Source: Variovorax beijingensis
GTDB taxonomy: Bacteria > Pseudomonadota > Gammaproteobacteria > Burkholderiales > Burkholderiaceae_C
Length of the DNA stretch: 64,000 bases
Reading direction: 5' to 3'
Assembly (NCBI RefSeq): GCF_003951285.1
Contig: NZ_RXFQ01000017.1
Location: 62,001-126,000 of the forward strand
The notes under the pieces: generated by a model
What the model was told of the DNA's origin: nothing
The model's input: only the letters and a program-made list of their open reading frames with translations
Database searches by the model: none
In this document: positions 53,921 to 63,304 of the stretch, piece after piece
How positions within the stretch are numbered: position 1 is the first letter of the stretch
How the letters are laid out: every line of letters begins with the position of its first letter
Position numbers and translations under genes: made by a program

Positions 53921-54676
53921 TCAGGCACAGAGCGTGAGTTCGAATGCGACGTCGTCGCTGCTCGGGTGCAGGCGATCGTCGGCTTCGTGCCGCATCATCC
54001 GCACCGACACCATGAGCCGGTTGCCGCTGATTTCGGGGATCAGCCCCAGCTGCGGATCGATGCGCAGGCGCAGCAACTGGAAGCTGCGCCCCTGCGGCAG
54101 GTTCTGCTGGAACTGCCCGCCGGCGGCGATGACCTTGTAGGGCACATCGGCATCGCGCAGCAGCTTGAGCAGCAGGTAGATGGATTCGGCCAGCGGCGAG
54201 AGCGTGGCCGACCAGCGTTCGAGGTCGGCGCGGCGGCTTGCCGCGCTGCGGTGCTGCCATGCGTAGTAGGCGGGCAGGTCGAATTCGCAGGTGCCGCCCG
54301 GGATGCCCGCGCGGCTGCGAATGCTCATGAGCCATTCGTTCTCGGTCAGCGACTGGCCGGCCTTGCCGGCAACGGCATTGAGGGTGGCGAAATTGCGTTC
54401 GAGCTGGCCGACCACCTGGTCGAGCACGGCCTCGGCAATGGCCGGATTGCCGCGGTAGCTGTTGAAGACGTTCTTGTGCTTGTCCAGGTCGCGCATCACG
54501 TCGGCCTTGAGGTCGGCGCGCGCGGCGACGTCCATGATCTCGAAGATCGTGACCAGCGCGTAGTGGTGCGAGAGCGCGGACTCCGAGGGCACCAGTTCGC
54601 CGAGGCGGCGAAACAGGTGCTCCAGCCGCAGGTAGGTGCGGATGCGCTCGTTGAAGGGGTACTCGTAGAGGATCAC
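53921..54676 (-). CDS. zapD: Cell division protein ZapD
   Basis: The 251-residue protein opens 'MILYEYPFNERIRTYLRLEHLF', the ZapD signature. A helical domain is followed by a beta-rich C-terminus. ZapD cross-links FtsZ filaments at the Z-ring. Its normal neighbours are coaE upstream and yacG downstream; here two acylation genes separate it from coaE. Confidence 0.96.
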   Translation of the reverse strand: MILYEYPFNERIRTYLRLEHLFRRLGELVPSESALSHHYALVTIFEIMDVAARADLKADVMRDLDKHKNVFNSYRGNPAIAEAVLDQVVGQLERNFATLNAVAGKAGQSLTENEWLMSIRSRAGIPGGTCEFDLPAYYAWQHRSAASRRADLERWSATLSPLAESIYLLLKLLRDADVPYKVIAAGGQFQQNLPQGRSFQLLRLRIDPQLGLIPEISGNRLMVSVRMMRHEADDRLHPSSDDVAFELTLCA

Positions 54677-54712
54677 GCGGTTCTGTAGCTTTCCTGTCGA
54701 GCCATCATAGCT

Positions 54713-55732
54713 TCAGGGCGATTTCGAGGGAGGTGTCGGCACCACCTCGCGCACGGCCGCGAGCATGCGTTCTCCCAGCGCGAGCTGGCCATGCATGGAC
54801 ATGTGGGTGTCGTTCGAAAAATAGAAGTCGTGGATCTGCGTGTGCTTCTCGCGCGTGAACGCGTAGAGATCCGGTCCTGGCAGCCCGGACGTGCGGAACC
54901 CGGCTTCGAAATCCTTCGAGTAGTCGGGCTTCAGGTACACGGTGGTCTTGTTGGGAATCACCATCCACATGATAGGAAGCTTGCTGTGCGCCTTTGTGAA
55001 ATTCTTCATCCATTCCAGATGCGCAAGGGTCAGCGGCCCATTGTCGTCATCTTCAGCGAAAAAGGGCATCTTGTCGCACAAGCGGTGGGAGAAGAGCTTG
55101 CAACCATCGGGCACCGGGCGCACCCAGGTATTCCAGTCGAAGTGGATGTCTGTTGCAGACTTTTTCGCTTTCCAGGTGTTGTAGTAGGTCGTGATGCCGG
55201 TCAGGAACTGCACGTTCCAGTTGGGCGCGGGGCTCGGCACGGTCTCGTCGGGCGTGATCAGCGGATGGTCCATGGCGTCGTAGGGCCGGATCATCTTCTG
55301 GCACTTCATGCTGTCCTTGGTGCGGTCGCCGAGCAGGCGTTCCACGCTCTCGATGATGATCAGCTTGCCCTTGAAGCCCGTGCGCTCGATCCATTGGTCG
55401 AAGTCGCCGCACAGCGCGTTCTCGTACTGCCCCCAGTAGGTGGTCGTGACGCGGTAGCCGGCCTTGGCAAGCACCGACTGCCAGCGGAAGGTCATGGAGA
55501 AGCTGTCGCCGATCACCATGATGTCGGCCTGGTCGACGGGCGTGCCCTTCAGGTAGGCGGGGTCCACCTTGGGCGGCGGTGCGGTCCAGCCGAATTCGCG
55601 CTCGGACAGGCGGCCGATCCGCGTGAGGTCGCCGTAAGGCACGGGGCTGGTGAGCGAAACGATCCACAGCGCCATCAGGACGATGTAGCCGATCAGGAAG
55701 AACCGCAGCCAGACTTTCGCGGGCGTCGTCAT
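54713..55732 (-). CDS. AlgJ/AlgX-like SGNH acetyl-handling protein
   Basis: The 339-residue protein has one N-terminal membrane helix ('WLRFFLIGYIVLMALWIVSLT') and a periplasmic SGNH-like domain: 'IMVIGDSFSMTFRWQSVLA' with the Ser, and 'YFSNDTHMSMHGQLALGERM' with the Asp/His. AlgJ and AlgX-type proteins help pass acetyl groups from MBOAT proteins to polysaccharides. The MBOAT gene is directly upstream with a 6-base gap, so the two form a pair. The glycan target is unknown. Confidence 0.8.
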   Translation of the reverse strand: MTTPAKVWLRFFLIGYIVLMALWIVSLTSPVPYGDLTRIGRLSEREFGWTAPPPKVDPAYLKGTPVDQADIMVIGDSFSMTFRWQSVLAKAGYRVTTTYWGQYENALCGDFDQWIERTGFKGKLIIIESVERLLGDRTKDSMKCQKMIRPYDAMDHPLITPDETVPSPAPNWNVQFLTGITTYYNTWKAKKSATDIHFDWNTWVRPVPDGCKLFSHRLCDKMPFFAEDDDNGPLTLAHLEWMKNFTKAHSKLPIMWMVIPNKTTVYLKPDYSKDFEAGFRTSGLPGPDLYAFTREKHTQIHDFYFSNDTHMSMHGQLALGERMLAAVREVVPTPPSKSP

Positions 55733-55738
55733 GTCGAA

Positions 55739-57232
55739 TCAGAATTGGAAGTAGAGGAACGGGCTGTAGTTGCCCAGCTTCGAGACGCACCAGGCAAAGA
55801 GCGCGAAGGTGCCGATCGCCAGCACGGCCGAGGAGCACCAGGCCATGACGCGTTGGCCGGCCACCGCCTTCGGGTGGGGAATCCAGCGCTCGAGCGTGAT
55901 CGTCGGCGGCAATGCCAGGCAGATGACGATGCCCACGAGCATCGTCTGGAAGAACTCGGGCTTGCGGAACGGAACCGGCCCCAGTTCGCTGAACGCGGAA
56001 GGCGGGGCGCCGTGCAGGCCGAGCATGCCCTTGTAGATGGCCATGGCCGTGTGGACGCCGTCGGCGCGGAACACGATCCAGGCCAGCACCACGCACAGGA
56101 AGGTCAGGAACCAGCCCAGCACGTGCGCGACCGGGCCTGCCGGAATGTTGCGCCGCACCTTGGCGTTCCAGAGGTGGTTGATCATCAGGAACACGCCGTG
56201 CAGCGCGCCCCAGATCACGAAGGTCCAGGCGGCGCCGTGCCAGAGGCCGCCCAGCAGCATCGTGAGGAACAGGTTCAGGTAGCGCCGGGCCGGGCCCTTG
56301 CGGTTGCCGCCCAGCGGCACGTAGAGATAGTCGCGCAGGAAGTTCGACAGCGAGATGTGCCAGCGCCGCCAGAACTCGATGATGTTGGTCGACTTGTAGG
56401 GCGAGCGGAAATTGAGCGGAAGCTGCACGCCCAGGCACAGCGACAGGCCGACCGCCATGTCCGAATAGCCCGAGAAGTCGAAATAGATCTGCAGCGTGTA
56501 GGCGAGTGCGCCGAACCACGAGGTGTAGAGCGTGGGCTCGATGCCCTTGTGCACGCCGTTGAACATCATGTCGGCGTACTGGCCCATCGGGTCGGCGATC
56601 AGCAGCTTCTTTGCCAGCCCGAAGGTGAAGATCGCAATGCCGAGCGCCACCTTGTTGGGATCGGGCCGGTAGGTGGCCGCATTGGCGAACTGCGGCATCA
56701 TCTGCGCGTGGTGCAGCACCGGGCCCGCGATCAGGTGCGGAAAGTAGGTGACGAACAGCACGTAGTGGATGAAGCTGCGCTCATGCACCTTGCCCTGCCA
56801 GCAGTCGACCAGGAAGGCGATCTGCGTGAAGGTATAGAACGAGATGCCGATCGGCAGCACGATGTGCAGCATCGGGATCTGCGACAGGCCCGCCGCGGCC
56901 AGTCCGTCGTTCACGTTCGAGACGAAGAAGTTGGCGTACTTGAAGACCGCGAGCACGCCCAGGTTGACCACCAGCGCCACCACCAGCAGCGACTTGCGCT
57001 TGCGGTCGTCCCGGCCCGGCGCGGGCGACAGGCGCAGCCCGAACCAGTAGTTGATGCAGATCGACGCCACCAGCAGCGGGAGCGCCTTGACGCTCCACCA
57101 GCCGTAGAAGAACAGCGAGGCCAGGGCGAGAAAGCCTGCGGCGGACCGGGCGTTGCGCTTGCCGATCAGGAAGAACCCGATCAATACCAGCGGGAAGTAG
57201 ACAAAAATGAAGGGATACGAATTGAAAAGCAT
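55739..57232 (-). CDS. MBOAT (AlgI-like) O-acyltransferase
   Basis: ATG 57232 gives 497 residues beginning 'MLFNSYPFIFVYFPLVLIGFFL'; a GTG 18 bases upstream is an alternative. About 11 membrane helices and the MBOAT core ('YFDFSGYSDMAVGLSLCLG', 'FWRRWHISLSNFLRDYLYVPLGG', 'GGLWHGAAWTF' with the catalytic His) match AlgI. Such proteins move acetyl groups across the inner membrane for polysaccharide acetylation. It is followed by the AlgJ-like gene and inserted between coaE and zapD. Confidence 0.94.
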   Translation of the reverse strand: MLFNSYPFIFVYFPLVLIGFFLIGKRNARSAAGFLALASLFFYGWWSVKALPLLVASICINYWFGLRLSPAPGRDDRKRKSLLVVALVVNLGVLAVFKYANFFVSNVNDGLAAAGLSQIPMLHIVLPIGISFYTFTQIAFLVDCWQGKVHERSFIHYVLFVTYFPHLIAGPVLHHAQMMPQFANAATYRPDPNKVALGIAIFTFGLAKKLLIADPMGQYADMMFNGVHKGIEPTLYTSWFGALAYTLQIYFDFSGYSDMAVGLSLCLGVQLPLNFRSPYKSTNIIEFWRRWHISLSNFLRDYLYVPLGGNRKGPARRYLNLFLTMLLGGLWHGAAWTFVIWGALHGVFLMINHLWNAKVRRNIPAGPVAHVLGWFLTFLCVVLAWIVFRADGVHTAMAIYKGMLGLHGAPPSAFSELGPVPFRKPEFFQTMLVGIVICLALPPTITLERWIPHPKAVAGQRVMAWCSSAVLAIGTFALFAWCVSKLGNYSPFLYFQF

Positions 57233-57310
57233 CGCAGGAGGTGAGGGCACTCCGGCGAGCGCCTTTTTTGTCTTGGTCGTTATGCGGCCGCTCTGGCGGC
57301 CAGTCTCGGA

Positions 57311-57919
57311 TTATCGCGTGCCGGGCGGAACCCACCGCTTCCAGAGACTCCGGACCTGCGCACCGAGTTCCTCCAGCGAGAGCGACTCGTTGAAAATGAC
57401 CGCGTCCGCGGCCGCCCTGCGCAGCCTGCGCGGCGCCTGCTGCGCGATCACTGCCCGCACGGCTTCGGGCGTCCAGCCGGAGCGTGCCACGACGCGCCGC
57501 AGTTGCGTCTCCTCGGTGGCATCGACCACCAGCACCCGGTCGACCAGGGCCCGCCAGCGGCCGGATTCGACCAGGAGCGGCACGTCGAAGACCACCACCG
57601 CGTCCGGGCCGGCGTCCGAGGCCATGCGTTCGGTCTCGGCACCGATCAGGGGATGCAGGATCGATTCGAGGCGCTTTTTGGCGCTGCTGTCGGCGAACAC
57701 GAGCTGCCGCATCGCCGCACGATCGAGTCCGCCGTCCGCCGCGATAACGCCGCGGCCGAACGCGGCCTCGAGGGCCGGCATCGCGATGCCCGCGGGCTGC
57801 GCGATGCGTCGTGCGATGGCGTCGGTGTCGACCAGCACGGCGCCTTCGGCGACCAGCAGGGCGGCAACGGTGCTCTTGCCGCTCCCGATGCCGCCCGTCA
57901 GGCCGATGCGCCGCATCAC
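57311..57919 (-). CDS. coaE: Dephospho-CoA kinase
   Basis: The 202-residue kinase has P-loop GGIGSGKS at 8-15 and 'VDTDAIARRI' after it, plus 'VVVFDVPLLVESG'. It performs the last step of coenzyme A synthesis. It follows pilD with a 7-base gap, the usual Burkholderiales order pilB-pilC-pilD-coaE. Confidence 0.97.
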   Translation of the reverse strand: MMRRIGLTGGIGSGKSTVAALLVAEGAVLVDTDAIARRIAQPAGIAMPALEAAFGRGVIAADGGLDRAAMRQLVFADSSAKKRLESILHPLIGAETERMASDAGPDAVVVFDVPLLVESGRWRALVDRVLVVDATEETQLRRVVARSGWTPEAVRAVIAQQAPRRLRRAAADAVIFNESLSLEELGAQVRSLWKRWVPPGTR

Positions 57920-57926
57920 GCGCTCC

Positions 57927-58892
57927 TCAGCGGGCGAATGCGCCGAGCGGAAAGGCGAAGGGAATCCATTGCCTCACGAGTTCCGGGCCCGCCACCAGGC
58001 AGACCAGGCCGGCACCGGCAAGAAAGGGACCGAAGGCCATGGGAATGTCCTTGTGCGCCAGCTTCCCGACAAGACGCAGCGTGAGGCCGATCACGGCGCC
58101 CACCAGCGATGAGACGAGGATGATGGCAATGAGATAGTCGGCCCCGAGCCATGCGCCGAGCGCCGCCAGCAGTTTGAAGTCGCCATGCCCCATGCCTTCC
58201 TTGCCCGTGACCAGGCGATAGCCATGGTACACAAGCCACAGGCTCAGGTAGCCGAACACGGCGCCCCAGACCGCCGAACTCAGCGCAATGCCGGTCCAGC
58301 CCATGGCCGCGCCGACGAGCCCCAGCCAGAGCAGCGGGTAGTTGAGCGCATCGGGCAGGAACTGGGTGTCGAAGTCGATCAGGAACTGGCAGATCAGGAA
58401 GGCCGCGAACGCCGCCCAGAGCGCGCCGGCGGGCGTGAGGCCGAAGCGGTAGGCGCAAAGGGCGAAAAGCGCGCCGGTCACCAGTTCAACCAGCGGATAG
58501 CGCGGGCTGATGGACGTGCCGCAGGCGGCGCAGCGGCCCCGCAGCACCAGGTAGCTCAGCACCGGAATGTTCTGGTACCAGCGGATCTTGTGGCCGCAGG
58601 CGCCGCAGCGCGAGGCCGGGCGGGCGAGATCGAACGGCGGCAGCGCCTCAATGGCCACGGCCGCCTTGTCCGCAGCGGCTTCGAGCCCGGCCGGGGGCTG
58701 CGCCTTCGGCCCGAACACGAGCGTCCAGAGCGACGGAACATCCTTGGACGACATCAGGTTGGCCACGGCATCGGCCAGCCAGCCCCGGTACATCATGACC
58801 GGGGTGCGGTAGATCACCACGTTGAGAAAACTGCCGACCAGCAACCCCAGGACGCCGGCGAAAGCGGCGTCGAACTCCTGCGACACCAGCAT
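57927..58892 (-). CDS. pilD: Type IV prepilin peptidase/methyltransferase PilD
   Basis: The 321-residue membrane enzyme has the two C-x2-C pairs of the cytoplasmic zinc domain (CGACGHKIRW, GRCAACGTSI). The catalytic aspartates are in 'LIDFDTQFLPDALNYP' and 'GHGDFKLLAALG'. It cleaves and N-methylates type IV prepilins and pseudopilins. The start codon shares one base with the pilC stop (TGATG). A roughly 45-residue insert before the zinc domain makes it somewhat longer than many PilD proteins. Confidence 0.96.
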   Translation of the reverse strand: MLVSQEFDAAFAGVLGLLVGSFLNVVIYRTPVMMYRGWLADAVANLMSSKDVPSLWTLVFGPKAQPPAGLEAAADKAAVAIEALPPFDLARPASRCGACGHKIRWYQNIPVLSYLVLRGRCAACGTSISPRYPLVELVTGALFALCAYRFGLTPAGALWAAFAAFLICQFLIDFDTQFLPDALNYPLLWLGLVGAAMGWTGIALSSAVWGAVFGYLSLWLVYHGYRLVTGKEGMGHGDFKLLAALGAWLGADYLIAIILVSSLVGAVIGLTLRLVGKLAHKDIPMAFGPFLAGAGLVCLVAGPELVRQWIPFAFPLGAFAR

Positions 58893-60121
58893 CAAACGAC
58901 CTGGCCCAACTTGAAGATCGGCAGGTACATCGACACCACGATGCCGCCGATGATCACGCCCAGGAACACGATGATGATGGGCTCCATCAGGCTCGAGAGG
59001 CCGGCGACCATGTCGTCCACCTCGGACTCGTAGAAGTCGGCGGCCTTGCCGAGCATGTGGTCGATGGAACCGGACTCCTCGCCGATGGCCGTCATCTGGA
59101 TCACCATCGAGGGGAACAGGTTGACGTTGGTCATGGCCGTCGTGAGGCTGGTGCCGGTGGAGACTTCCTGCTGGATCTTGGCCGTGGCGTCGCCATACAC
59201 GGTGTTGCCCGAGGCGCCGCCCACCGAGTCGAGCGCTTCGACCAGCGGAACGCCGGCCGCGAACATGGTGGCAAGGGTGCGGGTCCAGCGGGCCACGCAC
59301 GATTTCTCGATCAGCGTGCCGAAGATCGGCACGCGCAGCAGCGCGCGGTCCATGACCCGCTGCACGCGTTCGTTGCGCTTCCAGGCCTGCAGGAAAAAGT
59401 AGGTGCCGCCGCCGATCACGCCGAAGATCAGCCACCAGTAGGAGACGAAGAATTCGCTCATGGCCATCACGAACAGCGTGGGCGCGGGCAGGTCCGCGCC
59501 GAACGAGGTGAACACCTGCTTGAAGGCCGGAATCACGAAGATCATGATGATGGCCACCACCACGAACGCGACCACCACCACGGAGGTGGGATACATCAGC
59601 GCCGACTTGATCTTCGACTTGATGGCCTCGGTCTTCTCCATGTAGGTGGCCAGCCGGTCCAGCAGGTCTTCCAGGATACCGGCCGCTTCGCCGGCTTCCA
59701 CCAGGTTGCAGTAGAGGTTGTCGAAATACTTCGGAAACTTGCGGAAGGCCGCCGACAGCGAGGTGCCGGTCTCCACGTCGCTGCGGATGTCGTTGAGCAG
59801 CTTGGCCACGCTCGGGTTGGCATTGCCGCGGCCCACGATGTCGAAGGACTGCAGCAGCGGCACGCCAGCCTTCATCATGGTGGCCAGCTGGCGCGTGAAA
59901 ATCGCGATGTCCTTGGGCTTGATGGACTTGCCCGAGCGCATGCGGCGCTTCTTGATCTTGGACGCCAGAACCCCCTGGCGCCGCAGGGCGGCCTGCACCT
60001 GGTTCTCGCCGGCGGCCCGGAGCTCGCCGCGCACCAGCTTGCCGTTGCGGTCCTTGCCCTCCCACTCGTAGACAGATTCCTTGAGCGTGTTCGAGGTGCG
60101 GGGGGATGCCACTGTTGCCAT
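58892..60121 (-). CDS. pilC: Type IV pilus inner-membrane platform protein PilC
   Basis: The 409-residue protein has two GspF domains ('FTRQLATMMKAGVPLLQSFDIV' and 'WTRTLATMFAAGVPLVEALDSV') and three to four membrane helices. It links the PilB motor to the growing pilus. It lies 29 bases after pilB and overlaps pilD by one base. Confidence 0.97.
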   Translation of the reverse strand: MATVASPRTSNTLKESVYEWEGKDRNGKLVRGELRAAGENQVQAALRRQGVLASKIKKRRMRSGKSIKPKDIAIFTRQLATMMKAGVPLLQSFDIVGRGNANPSVAKLLNDIRSDVETGTSLSAAFRKFPKYFDNLYCNLVEAGEAAGILEDLLDRLATYMEKTEAIKSKIKSALMYPTSVVVVAFVVVAIIMIFVIPAFKQVFTSFGADLPAPTLFVMAMSEFFVSYWWLIFGVIGGGTYFFLQAWKRNERVQRVMDRALLRVPIFGTLIEKSCVARWTRTLATMFAAGVPLVEALDSVGGASGNTVYGDATAKIQQEVSTGTSLTTAMTNVNLFPSMVIQMTAIGEESGSIDHMLGKAADFYESEVDDMVAGLSSLMEPIIIVFLGVIIGGIVVSMYLPIFKLGQVV

Positions 60122-60150
60122 TCGATCTCCGATTTCTTGCAGTGTGTTCG

Positions 60151-61884
60151 TTATTCGTTGGTGACCGCCACCACTTCTTCGAGTGAGGTGAGCCCTTGCA
60201 TGACTTTTCGCAGTCCCGACTGGCGCAGCGAGCGCACGCCCTCGGCCTCGGACTGGCGCGCGATGTCCTGTGCGCTGCCGTCGCGCAGGATGATGGCCTG
60301 GATGGCATCCGAGATCGGCATCACCTGGTAGATGCCGACCCGGCCCTTGTAGCCGTTGCTGCACGCCGCGCAGCCGACCGGCCGATAGGGCTTCCAGGTA
60401 CCGTCGAGCTGTTCTTCCCTGAAGCCCGCGTCGAGCAGCGCCTGGCGCGGCACGTCGGCCGGCGCACGGCACATGTGGCACAGGCGCCGAGCGAGCCGCT
60501 GCGCGGTGATGAGGATCACGCTGGAGGCGATGTTGAACGGCGCAATGCCCATGTTCCGCATGCGCGTGAGCGTGGTCGGCGCGTCGTTGGTGTGCAACGT
60601 CGAGAGCACCAGGTGGCCCGTTTGCGCGGCCTTGATCGAGATGTCGGCGGTTTCGAGGTCGCGGATTTCGCCGACCATGATGATGTCGGGATCCTGCCGC
60701 AGGAAGGCGCGCAGCGCCGCCGCGAAGGTGAGTCCGGCGCGCTCGTTGACGTTCACCTGGTTCACGCCCGGCAGGTTGATTTCGGAAGGGTCTTCCGCCG
60801 TTGCGATGTTGACGCCGGGCTGGTTCAGCAGGTTCAGGCAGGTGTAGAGCGACACCGTCTTGCCCGAACCCGTCGGGCCCGTCACCAGCACCATGCCGTA
60901 GGGGCGGCTGATCGCATGCAGCAGGCGCTCCTTTTCGTCGGCGTCGTAGCCCAGGGCGTCGATGCCCAGGCGCGCGCTGCTCGGGTCCAGGATACGGATC
61001 ACGATCTTCTCGCCGAACAGCGTGGGCAGCGTGCTGACGCGAAAGTCGATGACACGGTCGGGCCCGATCTTGAGCTTCATGCGGCCGTCCTGCGGCACGC
61101 GCTTCTCGGAAATGTCGAGCCGTGAAATGACCTTGATGCGCGAGGCCAGCTTGTCCTTGATGAGCGTGGGCGGGCTCGCGATCTCGCGCAGCTCGCCGTC
61201 GATGCGAAAGCGCACCCGGTAGTTGTGCTCGTAGGGCTCGAAGTGGATGTCCGAGGCCCGCATGCTGACGCCGTCCAGCAGCATCTTGTGCAGGAAGCGT
61301 ACGACCGGCGCGTCCTCGACCTCGGCGATGGCCTGTTCGTTGGCATCGCCCGAAGTGTCTGCCGTGACGTCGTCGAACTCGAACTCGGCGCCGACGATGC
61401 TGTTGATGGTTTCCGCCGCGCTGACCGCGGCGGCTTCGATCATGCGCGAGAGCTTGTCGTATTCGGCGATGACCCAGTCCACGCCCATCTGGGAGGCGAA
61501 CTTGATCTTTTCCACCGCCTGCTGATCCGAGGGGTCGGCCGTTGCAACGATGAGACGGTTGTTGCGCTTGCTGAGAACCACGATCCGGTAGGCGTGGCAC
61601 AGCTTCGGGTCGAGCAGGTCCTTGGGCAGGCGCTGGTGGTCGATGGCGTCCAGGTCCAGCAGCGGCGCGCCGAAGGCGCTGGACAGCGTGTGGGCAAGGT
61701 CGGCGGCCGAGACGGCGCCGCTGCCGGTCAGCTCGGCAATGAAGCTGGTACGGCCGTTCAGCGACTTTTGATAGATGTCTTCCGCGGTCTTCGCAGGAAG
61801 CTTGCCGGCCGACACCAAGGCACGCGCAAGGCCCGGGAGGGCGATTTGCGTGTTTTCTTTAACAGGAAGTTCGGCAGCAGCCAT
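60151..61884 (-). CDS. pilB: Type IV pilus extension ATPase PilB
   Basis: The 577-residue ATPase has an N-terminal MshEN-like domain and a GspE/PilB motor with Walker A GPTGSGKT near 335. Asp box 'FRVSTLPTLFGEKIVIRILD', Walker B-type 'DPDIIMVGEIRDLETADIS' and the tetracysteine zinc site (C-x2-C...C-x2-C) follow. It drives pilus extension. The 113-base region upstream to the tRNA gene should hold the promoter, and carries the 10-mer GATCGTGAAG in reverse. Confidence 0.97.
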   Translation of the reverse strand: MAAAELPVKENTQIALPGLARALVSAGKLPAKTAEDIYQKSLNGRTSFIAELTGSGAVSAADLAHTLSSAFGAPLLDLDAIDHQRLPKDLLDPKLCHAYRIVVLSKRNNRLIVATADPSDQQAVEKIKFASQMGVDWVIAEYDKLSRMIEAAAVSAAETINSIVGAEFEFDDVTADTSGDANEQAIAEVEDAPVVRFLHKMLLDGVSMRASDIHFEPYEHNYRVRFRIDGELREIASPPTLIKDKLASRIKVISRLDISEKRVPQDGRMKLKIGPDRVIDFRVSTLPTLFGEKIVIRILDPSSARLGIDALGYDADEKERLLHAISRPYGMVLVTGPTGSGKTVSLYTCLNLLNQPGVNIATAEDPSEINLPGVNQVNVNERAGLTFAAALRAFLRQDPDIIMVGEIRDLETADISIKAAQTGHLVLSTLHTNDAPTTLTRMRNMGIAPFNIASSVILITAQRLARRLCHMCRAPADVPRQALLDAGFREEQLDGTWKPYRPVGCAACSNGYKGRVGIYQVMPISDAIQAIILRDGSAQDIARQSEAEGVRSLRQSGLRKVMQGLTSLEEVVAVTNE

Positions 61885-61997
61885 TCAGCGAATTGCAAGA
61901 GATGTGAAAAAGTGCTTCACGATCATCGCTGAACGACCCGTCCCTGTAAATCGCTACGCAGCAACAGGCACGGGCATTATTTGTGCCAGCCAAAGGC

Positions 61998-62074
61998 TGG
62001 TCGGGGTGAGAGGATTCGAACCTCCGGCCTCTACGTCCCGAACGTAGCGCTCTACCAGGCTAAGCTACACCCCG
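61998..62074 (-). tRNA. tRNA-Pro (anticodon CGG)
   Basis: On the minus strand a cloverleaf can be drawn: acceptor CGGGGTG pairs with CACCCCG, the anticodon stem CTACG/CGTAG holds loop TTCGGGA (anticodon CGG), and the T-arm GGAGGTTCGAATCCTC is canonical. Discriminator A and CCA are encoded (61998-62001). It reads proline codon CCG. A CCAGCC-TTT-GGCTGG hairpin overlaps the CCA end and may terminate the transcript. Confidence 0.97.
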
Positions 62075-62123
62075 ATTGGTTGCAAAAAAAGAGAAGTCGT
62101 CCTTGCCAACTCTTGTGAGGTGT

Positions 62124-63161
62124 TCAGGCACGTCGCTCAAGCAACTGAGCCGCCAATTGTAGCAAACCGTCGGCATGCAAATTGGACGGAAAGTCGCGCA
62201 ATGCATGAATCGCGCGTTTTGCCTCGTCGGCTGCGGCGGCGCGCGAGGCTTCCAGGGCGCCGGTGGCGTGGACGATTTCGACGATCTTGCCCAGCTGGGC
62301 GGTGTCGCCGGCCTCGATGGCCGCACGCACCAGCGTCGCCTGTGCAGGGCTGCCGCGCCGCATGGCGAAGATCAGCGGCAGCGTCGTCTTGCCTTCGCGC
62401 AGGTCGTCGCCCACGTTCTTTCCCGTTTCGTGTGCGTCGCCGGCGTAGTCGAGCACGTCGTCGATCACCTGGAAGGCCGTGCCCAGGGCCTGGCCGTAGG
62501 TGGCGCAGGCTTCCTCGACTTCGGGCGTGGCGCCCGCCAGCACGGCGGCGAGCCGTGTGCTGGCCTCGAAAAGCTTGGCGGTCTTGGAGCGGATCACGCG
62601 CAGGTAGGCGGATTCGTCCAGCGTCGCGTCATGCATGTTCATCAGCTGTAGCACTTCGCCTTCCGCGATCACGTTGGTCGCCTCGGCCAGAATCTGCATG
62701 ACGCGCATGTTGTTTGCATCCAACATCATCTGGAAGGCGCGCGAATAGAGGAAGTCGCCGACCAGCACGCTGGCCGGGTTGCCGAACGATTCGTTGGCCG
62801 TCGGGCGCCCGCGCCGCAGGGTCGATTCGTCGACGACGTCGTCGTGCAGCAGTGTGGCCGTATGGATGAATTCCACCACCGCCGCCAGGTTGAAGCGCTG
62901 CTCGCCCGTGTAGCCGAGCGCGCCCGACATGAGCAGCAGCAGCGCCGGCCGCAGGCGTTTGCCGCCGGCGGAGATGATGTACTTCGACACTTGGCTGACC
63001 AGGGGCACGCCCGTGTCGAGGCGCTGCGCGATCACACGGTCGACTTCGACCATGTCGCCGGCGATCAAATCCAGCACGGTGGCGGTGGGGGAGGTATCGG
63101 CGGCGTGAACTGGCAAGGCGTTTGCGCGCAGCGCGTCTGAATGCGAAAGTGACAGCGGCAC
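62124..63161 (-). CDS. ispB: Octaprenyl diphosphate synthase
   Basis: The 345-residue polyprenyl synthase has the first aspartate-rich motif D107-D108-x2-D111 in LLHDDVVDES and a second in 'VIDDVLDYAGD'. 'SAGGKRLRPALLLL' precedes them. It makes the side chain of ubiquinone. It is divergent from rplU, the usual arrangement in proteobacteria, with a 143-base gap. Confidence 0.96.
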   Translation of the reverse strand: MPLSLSHSDALRANALPVHAADTSPTATVLDLIAGDMVEVDRVIAQRLDTGVPLVSQVSKYIISAGGKRLRPALLLLMSGALGYTGEQRFNLAAVVEFIHTATLLHDDVVDESTLRRGRPTANESFGNPASVLVGDFLYSRAFQMMLDANNMRVMQILAEATNVIAEGEVLQLMNMHDATLDESAYLRVIRSKTAKLFEASTRLAAVLAGATPEVEEACATYGQALGTAFQVIDDVLDYAGDAHETGKNVGDDLREGKTTLPLIFAMRRGSPAQATLVRAAIEAGDTAQLGKIVEIVHATGALEASRAAAADEAKRAIHALRDFPSNLHADGLLQLAAQLLERRA

Positions 63162-63249
63162 AAGGCCGGAAGGCGCAGATTATAGGGAGGAGCGCGCGCC
63201 GCCCCGGCGACCCTCCGGCTCAAACCATGTTAGCGCGTGCAAACCGTGC

Positions 63250-63255
63250 TAGAAT
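63250..63255 (+). promoter_or_regulatory. Candidate -10 element for rplU-rpmA-obgE
   Basis: TAGAAT at 63250-63255 lies 50 bases before the rplU start, in the gap shared with ispB. A -35-like CATGTT is 18 bases upstream, but it is weak. AGAGG at 63295-63299 serves as ribosome binding site for rplU. Confidence 0.35.
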
Positions 63256-63304
63256 CTTGGGCTCTGCGGAATTCGCCGTAGAGCTCATTCCTTAAGAGGT
63301 TCAC

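Noticed and set aside
61985..62001. Hairpin CCAGCC-TTT-GGCTGG as a strong rho-independent terminator of the tRNA gene
   Set aside because: It overlaps the CCA end and has no T-run, so it is mentioned with the tRNA but not called as a terminator.
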